A DNA stretch of 64,000 nt, from contig OZ020624.1 of NCBI GenBank assembly GCA_963971575.1, positions 2,547,001 through 2,611,000 of the forward strand, in the 5' to 3' direction. Below, piece after piece: positions 21,908 to 33,139 of this stretch (within the stretch, counting starts at the first letter, position 1; each line of letters opens with the position of its first letter). Position numbers and translations under genes: made by a program. The notes below the pieces were generated by a model, which searched no databases, was not told the DNA's origin, and saw only the letters and a program-made list of their open reading frames with translations. The stretch comes from Liopterus haemorrhoidalis. Taxonomy: Eukaryota > Arthropoda > Insecta > Coleoptera > Dytiscidae.

Positions 21908-22219
21908 TTGTTGTACGGAGCCTCTGTTTGGTGCGAAATGCTGGGATATGACAAGTACAACAAGGTTTATGAGAAAGCTCAACGCCAGGCGTTAATAAGG
22001 GTAGCCTCGGCTTACCGCACTGTGTTGACTGCGGCCCTGCAAGTAGTGACAGGAACCCTCCCTCTGCGACTCCTTGCAGAGGAAAGGCGACAGATATACG
22101 AAGCAGGAGGGGGATCTGAGGTGAGAAACGCTGCCAGAACACACTCTGTGGAGAAATGGCAAGAGGAGTGGTCCAGGAATCAGGACAAAGGGCAGTGGAC
22201 CAAAAGGCTCATCCCCAAT
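21908..22219 (+). pseudogene. R1-like ORF2 C-terminal region, first part
   Basis: LYGASVWCEMLGYDKYNKVY, AYRTVLTAALQVVTGTLPLR and LLAEERRQIYEAGGG are strongly reminiscent of the region after the polymerase domain in R1-type retrotransposons. The frame continues without a stop into the nested insert, so the apparent 239-residue ORF to 22627 is a chance fusion of two retroelements. Dead: upstream polymerase motifs are absent or frameshifted. Confidence 0.85.
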
Positions 22220-22885
22220 TGTCTTTCCGCTATAGACAAACAAAGCATTCAAAAAACCCAAAACTGTTGTGTTAGATTCGTCTTATCTTTGCGAAGGAGA
22301 TCCCCGACTTCTGAAGGGCTGAAAACTCTTCAATGGTTGAATATGGAAAAACATAGAAAATTACATTATGCTACCTTTGTACATAAGTTGCTTAATGATC
22401 AGTCCCCCAGATATTTAGTTCAAAAATTAATTACCAGAACTAGGTGCCACAATCTTCCTTTACGTCACACTTCTATCCTTAATATACCGCCGCACAAATC
22501 TGAATTTTTTAAACGATCCTTCTCATACATTGCTCCGACAGTTTACAACAATGTTCCCGTGCATATGAAATCCAACTCACACAATACATTTAAACAGAGA
22601 TATAAGCATCAGTTATTTTTATCATAAATTATCTAGTAATTGATTCTTATCTAACTTTCATCTACCTTTATTTAATAGTGTTCATTTTATAGATACATAG
22701 TGAAACAAGTTCGTTATTTCGATTCATCTATGATTCTCACCTGAAAATATTTTCATTATTATTTTTTTTTGTAAATGTATGTATATATTTTTTGTAAAAA
22801 AATGTATTTTGTATTTATAATTTTGAAGACCAGCATTAGCTGAAACTTCGCCGAAATAAAGTTGTTTATTATTATTATTATTATC
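22220..22885 (+). mobile_element. CR1/L2-like non-LTR 3' end nested in the R1-like element
   Basis: Encodes QKTQNCCVRFVLSLRRRSPT, then NMEKHRKLHYATFVHKLLND, FFKRSFSYIAPTVYNNVPVH, and a stop at 22625. This C-terminal signature is shared by many CR1/L2/jockey-like elements. The UTR ends in a TTA/ATT trinucleotide tail (22866-22884). CAAT occurs at 22216-22219 and 22885-22888. Removing the segment joins LIPN to IPEW in the host R1 frame. Confidence 0.88.
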
Positions 22886-23395
22886 AATATACCAGAGTGG
22901 CTGGCCTGCAAGTTCAGGAACATAGACTACTATGTCACGCAAGCCCTGACAGCCCATGGGTCTTTTAAGTCCTTCACCCTGAGGATTGGGAAGGACCAGG
23001 GCGACGACTGTACCTACTGCGGCGCAGTAGACACAGCCGAACATTATTCATATGCGGGAGATGGACTGCAGAAAGATTACGAGCATACATGATAACAGAA
23101 GAAAATCTGACACCCGACAACATGGTCCAGGTTATGCGGCACTTCAGGGAAAACTGGGTGCGACAGATGCTGTCAGTCATCATGAAGAGGAAGGAGACAG
23201 ACGAGCGAGAAAGACAGAATGGGGGAATGTGAGGATAGGTTGAGCTAGCCTGTTCCCTCCAAGATGAAAATCAACACAGATAGTTCCTTGGTGGGAAAAA
23301 AGAGACAAGCAGAGTTTTTAGTCGGTAGGCCAAATGAAGGAGATTCCGACACTACCAGATTGGTGTCTATAAAAGATTTTCCCTGAATAAAAAAA

Positions 23396-24540
23396 AGTCA
23401 TTTAGCATGCAGTTCACTTAGGTGACCACCTTCACTTATTATTAGAGATGCATTCGAAATCATGAAATTAACACATACTTTTTTAATACTAACGATTCGA
23501 AAAGAACAACGGTTGTTGGAAATATCAACAAGTATGGACAATCGATAGGTTGCGTTCGTCTATTTTCCATATTGCTCATTTATATTTATGCGTATTGATA
23601 CCTCGACTATGTTAGTTTGTTTATTTTTGTACATTGGCTGTGTATGTGGCTATATCTGAACCGTATATGTATAGCAAATTGTGTGGTGTAGTCAGTGACG
23701 CAGACAACGAAAATAGATATATTAAATATTCAGGCCTAATGCAATTTACGTATGACCAAATACGTTTATAAATATGTTAGGTGGACCCTTCACAACCCTC
23801 AGTGCATATTTTAAATCATAGTGTCCAAAGGTGTGTTTTCATTGATGCGACAAATGGATGTAACACACAGATTCTTGTGAGTATTCATATAGAATCGTTT
23901 CCATATTTATATGCTACATGCTACAATTTCATAACTTTAATTTAAACACCTATAATAAAAATAAAACAATAAATATTTCTTTTCTGTTACGGTTAAAAAA
24001 AAAAAAAAAACTGTACTATATTTCACTTCTTTTAGTGCATAAAATGCTTGTTTATGGTGGTAGTTAAAAAAATGTAAAAGCCTAGAAAAAAAAATGCAAC
24101 AACGTGTCATTTTTTACTCTTGTTATAAGAACTGTACAAACTAATAGGGTTTTACAAATACTTCCACGGCTGCAAGCACGTCCGTCATGGACGTCATATA
24201 CTACAGACCAGGGCTGCCCAACCAGTCGATCGCGGCGTGGTTTTAAGTAGATATTTAGTTTATCTTGCTTACATGCACTTATAAATACATTTTATAAATA
24301 CAAAGTAAAAATTAAAACAAGCTTCTCGTTAGCCTACGTTCAAATGTTCTATTGAAATGTTTAATAAACGTTGTATGTAAAAGTTATTTAATAGTCTCTT
24401 ATTTTTTCAATAAATTCAGGACCACCTTAACACATTCATTGCCATGGGTGTGGCAAAGAAATTTTAATCAAAACTACTAACGATAAATCGCGCGAAAATT
24501 AAACTGTTCGCACAATTGCTTTGGCATTATTACCGATTAT
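23396..24540. other. Intron 1 sequence; possible hAT end at 24208
   Basis: Mostly AT-rich without ORFs. cagggctgcccaaccagtcg at 24208 resembles the start of some hAT elements, but no partner end was found. Confidence 0.35.
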
Positions 24541-24544
24541 ACAA

Positions 24545-24965
24545 GACCCTTTTTTGACCCATACTCACATATGGAAGTGAATCTAAAACACAAGTACTGA
24601 GAATCTTTGAACGCAAGATTTTTGGAAAATTTTTGGTGCTGTCCAAGAAGATGGAATATGGACAATCAGAAGAAATGATGAACTACGTGACCTTTATAAT
24701 GAACCGGATGTGATTGGCTTCATAAAAAGTTCTAGAATACGTTGGTCATGTCATCCGAATGCCCAACAAAATGCCAGTGAGAAGAGTATTCGATAGCGTT
24801 CCAGGTACAAACAGACTAAGAGGAAGACCTCGAATGAGATGGGGGGACAATGTACACAAAGACCTGGAAAGAATCGATGCCCATAACTGGAGAAGATTAG
24901 CGCGTGACCGCGGAAGATGGAAGAAGTTTGTGAAGGCGGCAAAAACCCTATAAGGGTTCTAAAAG
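24545..24965 (+). pseudogene. RTE-like non-LTR reverse transcriptase C-terminus
   Basis: Contains, in broken frames, RIFERKIFGKFLVLSKKMEY-like sequence, then RRNDELRDLYNEPDVIGFIK, SSRIRWSCH, and from 24759 NKMPVRRVFDSVPG, RGRPRMRWGDNVHKDLERID and NWRRLARDRGRWKKFVKAA. The last blocks (RGRPRxRW..V..DL, W..A.DR..W) are the hallmark tail of RTE-type ORF2 proteins. At least two frameshifts. 5'-truncated and dead. Confidence 0.8.
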
Positions 24966-25535
24966 TCAATTGATTGATCAATTGACATTATTATCCACTC
25001 CTTGTTGCCACAAATGCGAGTTCCTTCAAGAGCTTTTCTCATTTTCAACATTTACACAAATTTCAGGTGATATTTCAACTAATGCTGCTGAATATTATTC
25101 TTCAGTTTTTTATATACCGGGAAGACATTATAACATTATAAATTACTTTTGCCAAATTAAATACATTTATAATACTTTAAATTCAAATACGGAGTCGTAG
25201 TTAATATTTCATCATTTTTCATATCGCCCCTTTTAATATCGGGACGGTGAGTAATTCATAATAAAATTATAAATTACTCACTTATAATAAAATATTATAA
25301 TAAAACAGAAATATATATTCGAATTAATTGTTCGGCAAGTAGAATTTTTCAACAAATAAGTCAAAATTAGAATGATTCACATTTTTTTTAAAATTTGAGA
25401 TTGAGTATGTACTAAATTATATCCCGGCCAGAAACAAAACCTTTTATACGTGAGACTTATCGCTTATAACGACATCGGATATTACGACGAAATATGGACA
25501 TTGGGTTTAGATAGGCATACACCAGGTTATATTGT
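24966..25535. other. Intron 1 sequence, nothing recognised
   Basis: AT-rich. Short ORFs only. Confidence 0.4.
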
Positions 25536-25544
25536 CCTAGAGGA

Positions 25545-26245
25545 AACAAGACGAAAAAAAAATTCGAATAGTGACTGGAAAAAGAGCGATGATATATGAA
25601 GATAAGATAATGATGTCAGGAAATGAAATACTCGGAGCATGGTGGAAGGAGAAGGAAAAGGGACCAGATAAAACCAAATGGAGCAAGAAGAGACGAAACT
25701 ATTTCGAAAGAAATGGCTACTCACCGGAAGAAATAAGAAGAAAAAAAAGAGACCGAGAATGGTCTATGCCCTATGGAAATAATCATCCGAAGAGACACGG
25801 ACGTACAAATACAAGAACAGCGAAATAGAATAGAAAGATCGCGATACAACAACAAATACCGAGATATCATGACGACAGGAGCCTCCAGATACCTAACTGA
25901 ACCCAGCAAACAACAAAAACTGGTTGCTAGATTCAGATGCGGAAATGAAGAGAGAGTAAATTGCTACTGGAGGGACGAGCAAGAAAAAGCATGCAGACTG
26001 TGTCAGGAAGAAATGCAAACGATTGACCATTTAAGGGAATGTAGAGAACTGCAGGAAGAAAGTAGTAGCAGAAAAGAAATTCTGGACAACACCGGAAAGG
26101 GAAGGGACTGGATGTACAAGGTTCTAGCGGCCAGAAGTCCAATTTAGCAAAGTGGGTGTAATGTTAAATGTTATGTTATTTTAAATTGAACACACTTGTT
26201 ATTGTTATTATTATTATTACTATTATTTTTATTAATATTAATATA
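25545..26245 (+). mobile_element. Non-LTR retrotransposon C-terminal region with ATT tail
   Basis: Two overlapping frames: 25571-25828 (ILGAWWKEKEKGPDKTKWSK, YFERNGYSPEEIRRKK) and 25773-26147 (RNRIERSRYNNKYRDIMTTG, RFRCGNEERVNCYW, CRLCQEEMQTIDHLRECREL). The ARFRCGNEER..YW and CRLC..H..EC blocks mark a non-LTR family abundant in insect genomes; CRLC-H-C is a zinc knuckle. A frameshift near 25790 separates the two parts. The 3' region ends in a (TTATTA)n-like tract at 26198-26245. Confidence 0.82.
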
Positions 26246-26419
26246 AATGCAAATGAAAATGTAGATTTTAAAGCCGTGAGGCAAAAAATAAATAAATTCT
26301 ACTACTATTACAACGAAATTAATATAACCACGAAAACGGGCTTGAAATTTGGGTCAAATTATTTTTTATAACGATCACCATTGCCTAACGCGAAAACATC
26401 GGGGAAGTATCGAATTGGC

Positions 26420-26690
26420 TAGGGGAATAACTAGGTAGACACGTTATGAGGATGAGGGAGCACAGAATAGTTAGGAAGATATGGAAGGAAGATTAAATAC
26501 CCGTCGACCAGTGGGAAGATCTCGCAAGAGATGGAGAAATCAGCTAACCGAAGATCTAATTAATACTGGTATACACGACTCATAGCAAGACCTGATAATG
26601 AACAAATAAAGATGGAGAACTTGTGAGTGAGGCCAAAAGCCAACCTGACTGATAGTGCCCAAAAAAGAAGAAGAAGAATTTAAAAACAAA
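26420..26690 (+). pseudogene. RTE-like tail, second fragment
   Basis: Broken frames include RRPVGRSRKRWRNQLTEDLI, matching the conserved GRxRKRW..QL..DL segment of RTE-like ORF2 tails. Ends in an agaagaagaagaa run (about 26667-26680), a common 3' tail of that clade. Highly degenerate. Confidence 0.6.
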
Positions 26691-26755
26691 AATTCTGAGC
26701 GTCAATTGTACTTCAGAACTGACTTCATTTAAGATGGCTACCGATCTATCAGCTC

Positions 26756-26922
26756 AGTGGCGAATTAAGTGGCTTGGGGGCCCTGGGCGGTAAAATTAAA
26801 ATGGGCCCTCTATTATTTTAAATAGAATGGAAATATTTGTATATAGACTTCGGTAGGCCCCCCGGCTTCGTAAGCCCCGGGAGGCCGCCCAGTCCGCCCA
26901 CCGCTTAATTCGCCTCTAACCG
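26756..26922. mobile_element. Small GC-rich MITE
   Basis: Inverted ends agtggcgaattaagtggc and ccaccgcttaattcgcctct, about 18 bp. The interior is rich in gggccc and ccccgg. Non-coding, about 167 bp. Confidence 0.6.
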
Positions 26923-27361
26923 CACTAACTTTATTCGTTACAACATCACTTCTTAACAGTGTTTCATTTTAGTTTAAAATTTTTCTCTAGATGTATCCAA
27001 CATTTTGAAAAATTATTTACATATACATATAAATCAAAAAGTAATAAGCAACTTGGGACAAGTTGCCGCCATGTAAATATTAAATAGTGTATTATAAATT
27101 TATATTTATCGAGATAAAATTACGTCGATTGAGTTTCAAACTACATGAATTCTGATTACATATATACATAAATTTTAATAAAGTGTTAAGTTCTATCATA
27201 ATCTTGTACTTTACTACCCCTATAACAAAATCAATTTTTAAATTACCACTTAATACTCGTGTTTGCTTCGTATTTTCATTAAAAATTTATAAAATGAACA
27301 AACGTTGTACACATAAAGACAATATGTCCGAGTTTGACTGAAACAGTCCCTTAACGCTACC
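26923..27361. other. Intron 1 sequence, nothing recognised
   Basis: AT-rich, no supported feature. Confidence 0.4.
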
Positions 27362-27363
27362 TA

Positions 27364-28651
27364 CGAGGGCTAACTTTTAAGTTTTTACAAAAACTAAGAG
27401 ACATTTTTTTTTTGAAATAACTGTTTTATTGCTTTTCAAAATATTCGCCTTTAAGATTTATACATTCTTGCATGCACTCAAACTAATTCTCGAAACATTT
27501 TTTCCACTCTGAAGTTTGTATCTCAAAAACATGGTTTTCGAAGACTTCAACAGTTCTTGAGGTGATGACAATCGCTGTCCACGCATTTTTTGTTTGACAT
27601 TGGGAAACGAAAAAAGTCGTTAGGGGATAAATCAGGTGAATACGGACAATGAGACATTAATTCGATGTTTTTCTCCTTCAAATAATCAATTGTTTGACGT
27701 GCTGTGTGGAAACTTGCCCATTGTCATCATGAAGAATGATGCGACGTTTTTGGTTGTTTTTCCTGATTTTGTCGATGACTTCTGGCAAACAAATTGCTGT
27801 ATACCATTCATTATTAACTGTTCTCTGATCTTCTAAAGGAATGGTTGCGACATGTCCAGTACAACCGAAGAAACAAGCGATTTTTTTTTTTTTTTTGGTA
27901 TTGCTTCTTGAACTAACTTTTGTGGGTTTCGGTTCATCTTGGAAGACCCAAACAGTGTATTGTTGCTTAGTTTCCAGTTTATATGAATAAATCCAAGTTT
28001 CATCACTTGCAACGATGTTGTATACGGATTTTGCAATGCCTAGGTTGAATTTTTTTAGCATGCCTTTATACCAATCAACACGAGCCTTTTTTTTGAGTTT
28101 CGGTTAAATTATGCGGAATCCATCGGGAATAGATCTTTTTCACAACTAAATGTTTATGCAAAATCGAATGTATTGCAATCTGCGATATGCTAAAGGATGC
28201 CTCTATCTCACGGTAAGTCACATGCTGATCTTCTTCAATCATTTTGCGCACAGCATCGATGTTTTTTTGAAGCACAACCGATTTTGGTCGACCTTTACGA
28301 GATTCATCACTGAAGAACGCACACCACGACGAAATTCTTCAACCCAATTGTAAACAGTCTTTTCTGATGGTGCTTCATTACCAAAAGTTGAACGAAGCGA
28401 ATCCATGCATTGTTGTTGAGTTAGGCCTTTACTAAAATTGTGAGAAATCATCCAACGAAAACCTTAAACAAGTAATAACCATTTTTTCACAAACTTGTTT
28501 TTTGTACCGCTCACTGTCAACATACTAGTCGGTTAATTTATAAGCTGCCACTGATTTCACAATAACAAATGTAAAATTTTACGAATATAGTAATGACACA
28601 TTTCAATATTAGCATCTAGTGGTCGTTTATAAAACCATAAAAGGTAACCCT
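27364..28651 (-). mobile_element. Mariner, near full length, decayed
   Basis: The left end cgagggctaacttttaag at 27364 is preceded by TA. The right end ggtaaccct is followed by TTA near 28651. The terminal sequence cgagggt(t)acctttta is shared with copies ending at 9897 and 32335. Length of about 1.29 kb is normal for mariner. Confidence 0.85.
27420..28490 (-). pseudogene. Mariner transposase, multiply broken
   Basis: Read on the minus strand: HNFSKGLTQQQCMDSLRSTF and EKTVYNWVEEFRRG (28451-28300), a frameshift, then MIEEDQHVTYREIEASFSIS, SILHKHLVVKKIYSRWIP (28275-28090), another break, then VASDETWIYSYKLETKQQ (first catalytic Asp) and HDDNGQVSTQH (27700s; the usual HDNARPH block, altered). 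The C-terminal part to 27420 is degenerate. An A10-type run near 27886 (KKKKK) lies in a damaged stretch. At least three frame breaks; dead. Confidence 0.85.
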
Positions 28652-28868
28652 TATGAAGGAATAATAATAATAATGCTTGGTGTCAGATATTATTGTTCAC
28701 TACAAGGTATGCATTCCTCCACACTGAAAAGTGTGGTAACGCTCGTTTAAAAAATAAAATAACATAACTTAGTAAAAAGTATTAAAATAGTGGCCGATAT
28801 GCGGCAAGTTAAACTAAAATTAAACAAAAAATAAATAAAAAAATAAGCTTAATAAATTAATTAATTTA

Positions 28869-29946
28869 GGGCCGAGAGTTCCAGTTGCTAATAAACTGTC
28901 CAATAAGTTTATTAGCAACATAATTTTTTTTTCCAAGAGTTCCACTCCGAAAGAGTTATTAGGTTGCTAATAAATAGGCTTATTTGTCTAATAACTTATA
29001 GGCAACATGAACTGCTTAATAAAGTGACATATAACCAAAAACAAGTTCGCAAAATGTGTTAATATTTCAATTTTAATTGAAAAACAATATAATTTTAAAA
29101 GAATATACGAATGTAAATTTTTAAACATTTCTATAATGGTGATTTTAGTGTTTTATATACATTTTAGTTGTATTTTGACGAAATCAACGATCTGTTTGGA
29201 TGAATTTATAAATTATGGACAACCATTTTTAGAATATTTTGGGCATTTATTGTAAATGTGATATATAAAGAACAATATATAAATATATATTTTTAAATAA
29301 ACATTGTCTTTTATTTTTATATATGTATGTATTTATTTCAATTACGATTACAACACATTACAAACAATACTTTAAGCATTACTATTTATATAAAAATGAT
29401 AGAAAATAAGAAGACAAACTCAATTATTGGCAGAATAATAAGATGTGTGGCTGAAAATTGCTGATAAGTTTAATTCATATTGTAAGGAATGTAATATAAA
29501 GCAAAATATGGCTGTCTTCTTATTTTCAGTCACTTTTGTATTATAAAATGCTATTTTTATTAACTTCTCTTCTATCTATATTGTCCTCTTTTTCTGTGAT
29601 AAAATTTGTTGAACACCGTTTAATTGTCATTTTAACAGTAACACAAAAAATATACGTAATGTCATTGAATGTAAAGTCAAACTATTTATTGTCAAAATAT
29701 TTAATGTCAAAATATTCAGTGTCAAAATTTCATCTCACTTACAAATTTACGTATAGCTCTATCCCTCTTGCACCGTGTTACTATCTTCAGAAGAAATACC
29801 AATACAAAAACAAAAAATTATGTTGCTAATAAACTATTGGAAGGATTTTGTAACTTGGAAATCACCAATAAATTTATTAGCTTCATAAATATATTATGTG
29901 TATAATAACTATTAGAGAATTTATTAGGAACTGGAACTCTCGGCCC
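28869..29946. mobile_element. PIF/Harbinger-type non-autonomous element, 1078 bp
   Basis: Terminal inverted repeats of about 30 bp begin gggccgagagttccagttgc at 28869 and are inverted at the right end (29946). TTA is duplicated at 28866-28868 and 29947-29949, fitting the 3-bp TWA target. The interior has repeated 'aataaatttattagc' phrases next to the ends, possibly binding sites, and no transposase. A 97-aa ORF at 29536 has no recognisable domain. Confidence 0.85.
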
Positions 29947-30055
29947 TTATTATGTAATATAAATTATTTATTAAAATAAAAAGTTTGTTAAAATAACTAT
30001 TTGTTAAATTTCTTTTTTTTTTCTGGTGGTCATGGAGAAAGAAGAGTTTGTGACT

Positions 30056-30154
30056 AGGTTGGAATGAGAAAATTCGATGCTCGTGGTTCCTCACGCTCGC
30101 CTGTGGCTCGCGCTCGGAATGTTCTACTCGCATTGTATTTTCTCATTCCAACCT
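30056..30154. repeat. Short inverted repeat, ~100 bp
   Basis: ggttggaatgagaaaat near 30057 is inverted as attttctcattccaacc at 30137-30154. The loop is GC-rich (ctcacgctcgcctgtggctc). It may be a tiny MITE; no target duplication was established. Confidence 0.6.
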
Positions 30155-30388
30155 TTTTACAGAATATACTATTCTGCATGTTCCTACATCCTTATCATTC
30201 TGTCATCTTCCGTCTTTATTATATGTTCTCTCCTTTAATCATCTGTCTTAAATTTTGTTGATGACGAGACTCGTTGGTTTTGATGGACTAAAATTGCCTT
30301 TTTGTAATTAATCAATTTATATACTTTTCTTCAAACTTAATATAATTTTAAGATAATGAATTGAAATTTACCAAAACTTTTCCGCGAA

Positions 30389-30688
30389 GTGTACATGTTT
30401 AAATTTGTTGATAGAACTGTCAAAATGCGTAAACTAAACACAGGTATTTTTCGTACAAGATTATTTAAACGCAGACAAAGTATACCTTACAAAGAAAGGG
30501 TGAAAAATCTTATTTTGCAAGTTAATACGCGTAAAATTGAAGATGAGGAGGATAAAAAGCATTTTTTTGGTGCAGTTTTTAGGGTGTTTACTCACAAATT
30601 TGTTAACTATTGTCTAATCCAAACGTTTAAGGGGACCTATAAACTCTGTTCGGATTCAAGAAGTAGTAATCATGCAATGTTCATGTGA
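30389..30688 (+). other. Unrecognised 99-codon ORF
   Basis: Encodes a basic protein (KMRKLNTGIFRTRLFKRRQS, then KHFFGAVFRVFTHKFVNYCL). No family is recognised, no neighbours of like origin, and no obvious splice sites. It is longer than average for this AT-rich intron but may be chance or a transposon fragment. Confidence 0.2.
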
Positions 30689-30689
30689 T

Positions 30690-31202
30690 AATTTCGTCGA
30701 ACTCTCGTCTTTTGTTGGCTGTTGAGCCGTTAATTTTATGCGACAGCCAATAGGGTTGCGAGTTCAATCTTTCACGTGATTTTATTACTATTCCTGCATT
30801 TCAAACAGGGTCTGTTTTATGCGGAACTAAATGGGAGTTTCCTATTTTTAGATTGTTACGAGAAGGGAGCTTGCCTATAGGGTTTCCAATTATCCGACAT
30901 TAATAAATATCCGGATATCGAATAAAGAAAATTCAAAATATTCGGATACATCCGGATATCCGGATAACAAATAAGAAATTAAAGATAACACTGGTCAACA
31001 CAATTTTTGCTGACTTACATCTAAGACTTGTTTCTTACTAATTTGTCGCTACTGAACTCAAATATCACATCAGTTTCTGCGTATCACATCAGATTTTTGC
31101 TCTGCAACAAATACATATTTTCGGCCAAATAATGCTTCTATCGTTTAATTTTAGACGTCGATACTGTAATTGGTACAAATCTGACGAACAATAAGGACTA
31201 AA
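30690..31202. other. Intron 1 sequence with a ccggat-rich patch
   Basis: 30900-30975 has repeated 'atccggatat' phrases forming short palindromes. Nothing else is recognised. Confidence 0.4.
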
Positions 31203-31204
31203 TA

Positions 31205-31576
31205 CCCAGCAAACATTCAACTAACGGCCGAATGCTGGCAAACTGCTTTTATGCTGGTAAATTACTGGCACCAAAAGTAAGTGCAACGCCAGTATTAATA
31301 ATGTACTTCACATTTGTATTTCGCATTCCGCCTATACGAAGTACTTTATCAGCATTTTATAAGCACTCTTCTTCACTCATACTTTTTACTTAAAACCATC
31401 AGAAATAAATCTTGCAACTAATGCGATTATTTTGCACTTTACCGTTGCTGGGCCAGCAACTGATACATCAATGGGCCAGTAACGGCCCCGGGGACACCGG
31501 GGTACTGGCCCATTACTTTCAATGCCGGGGAGTATGTGCTTTACCAGTACTGGCCCGTATAAAAATGTTTGCTGGG
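31205..31576. mobile_element. MITE, 372 bp, TA target
   Basis: Terminal inverted repeats cccagcaaacatt / aatgtttgctggg, bordered by TA at 31203-31204 and 31577-31578. The interior repeats 'ctggccc/gggccag' phrases (31450-31555) and a ccccggggacaccggggt palindrome. Tc1/mariner-type mobilisation is likely from the TA target. Confidence 0.85.
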
Positions 31577-31654
31577 TAATTAGAAAATATTCTTAAAATA
31601 GTGTTTATAGTGAAAGAAATAAAATGAGAACAGTTTTCCAACTTGTTGCTTGTT

Positions 31655-32335
31655 GTTGCTTAGTTTCCAGTTCATATGAATAAATCCAAGTTTCGTCACC
31701 TGTAACGCTATTGTATACGGATTTTGCAGTCCCTAGGTTGAATTTTTTTAGCATTCCCTTACACCAATCAACACGAACCTTTTTTGAGGTTTAATCAAAC
31801 TATGCGGAATCCATCGGGAACAGATCTTTTTCACAGCTAAATATTCATGCAAAATCGAATGTATTGCAGTCTGCGATATGCCAAAGGATGCCTCTATCTC
31901 CCGGTAAGTCACATGCCGATCTACTTCAAATATTTTGCGCACAGCATCGATGTTTTTTGAATCATAACCGATTTTGGTCGACCTTCACGAGATTCATCAC
32001 TGACGGACGCACGAACACGACGAAATTCCGAAAACCAATTGTAAACAGTCTTTTCTGATGGTGCTTCATTACTAAAAGTTGAACGAAGCGAATCTGTGCA
32101 TTGTTATTGAGTTAGGCCTTTACTAAAATCGTAAAAACAAAAACCTTGACGAGTAATATCCATTTTTTTACAAACTTGATTTCCTTAAACGATCGGTGTC
32201 AATAAACTACATAGTCAATTTATAAGCTGCCACTGATTTCACAATAACACAGGTCAAATTTTACGAATATAGTAATGACACATTTCAATATTGCCATCTA
32301 GTGGTCGTTTCTTAAAACATAAAAGGTAACCCTCG
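31655..32335 (-). pseudogene. Mariner fragment (N-terminal half and right end)
   Basis: Minus strand: ITREGF..FYDFSKGLTQ-like start near 32165, EKTVYNWFSEFRRV (near 32060), MRKIFEVDRHVTYREIEASF and SILHEYLAVKKICSRWIPHS (31942-31750), and the beginning of the DETWIYSYELETKQQ region near 31660, where the copy stops. It ends at the mariner terminus ggtaaccctcg (32335) next to TA. Same family as the copies at 8566-9897 and 27364-28651. Several frame breaks and no second catalytic Asp. Confidence 0.85.
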
Positions 32336-32337
32336 TA

Positions 32338-33135
32338 AAGAAGCGCTGGGTGAGGCGCAAATAACCATGGTTGCTGAGCTCCAAAAAATTTAAACTAACA
32401 TACAAAAAAAAAAAAAATGCCGTTTATAAAACGTTTAATATTCACGGTTGAGCACGCACGCGCGTCCTCTTTACACTGCGTTAAATATTCATCTTAAATA
32501 AAACCGTTTAATTTTAAAGATCTTTATTTTATTTTATAAGAATACAAATTAGAAAATTTATATTGCCTGATAAATATTTAAAATTTTGAATATACAGATA
32601 CAAAAGTATGCATTAGCTATCAAATTCTTAATTAAATAATATTTAACTAACAAGGGCGGCGATATTATTTTAAACCTGGGCGGCAAACAATCCAGGAATA
32701 ACCTTGTCAATAATATATAATTCTGAATTAAAGAAAACAAAACAAAGTCATGAATATTGTTGTTGAACATCCTAAAAGATATTTTCCGTAATATAATAGC
32801 AAAAGAATATAAATTTAATGTATAAGATTACACAGCCCAACAGACATTTTGGTGCCTGCGAGTTTTTAACTGTCTCTAGGTAATTTTTGGGCACAAAATC
32901 CAAAATAGCCGTCAGATTTGATCTATCAGAACTAGTTTTTGAGATACGTTACATTGTCCTCTTTTACAATAAAATATCTTATTTCTTAACTTGTGTATTT
33001 TTCACGTTATTACTGTTATTTGCTCCAACTGCCAGTTACAAACACAAAAGAGACAAAGTAAGGTATTTATTTCACAAAGTAGATAAATATACATTCATCA
33101 CTTATCACTTAAAAATGTTCTTTTGTACGACTTTC
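32338..33135. other. Intron 1 sequence, nothing recognised
   Basis: AT-rich. An 83-aa ORF at 32887 is mostly hydrophobic and shows no domain. Confidence 0.4.
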
Positions 33136-33139
33136 TAGC

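Larger units (their letters stand above)
21640..23395 (+). mobile_element. R1-clade-like non-LTR retrotransposon, 5'-truncated, with nested insertion
   Basis: Degenerate RT thumb/connection sequence begins near 21640 (KPHIKNLGIIFGANG), continues HLKTAANKAEERAGMLRRLMPN (frame changes near 21785), then a stop at about 21901 and LYGASVWCE to WTKRLIPN at 22219. After a 666-bp insertion it resumes IPEWLACKFRNIDYYVTQAL and CTYCGAVDTAEH, shifts frame near 23045, and ends RLRAYMITEENL..ERQNGGM-stop near 23230. A short 3' UTR ends at the aataaaaaaaa at 23385. Confidence 0.85.

Noticed and set aside
21908..22627. 239-aa ORF as a single gene
   Set aside because: It is a chance in-frame fusion of an R1-like fragment and a nested CR1/L2-like fragment.
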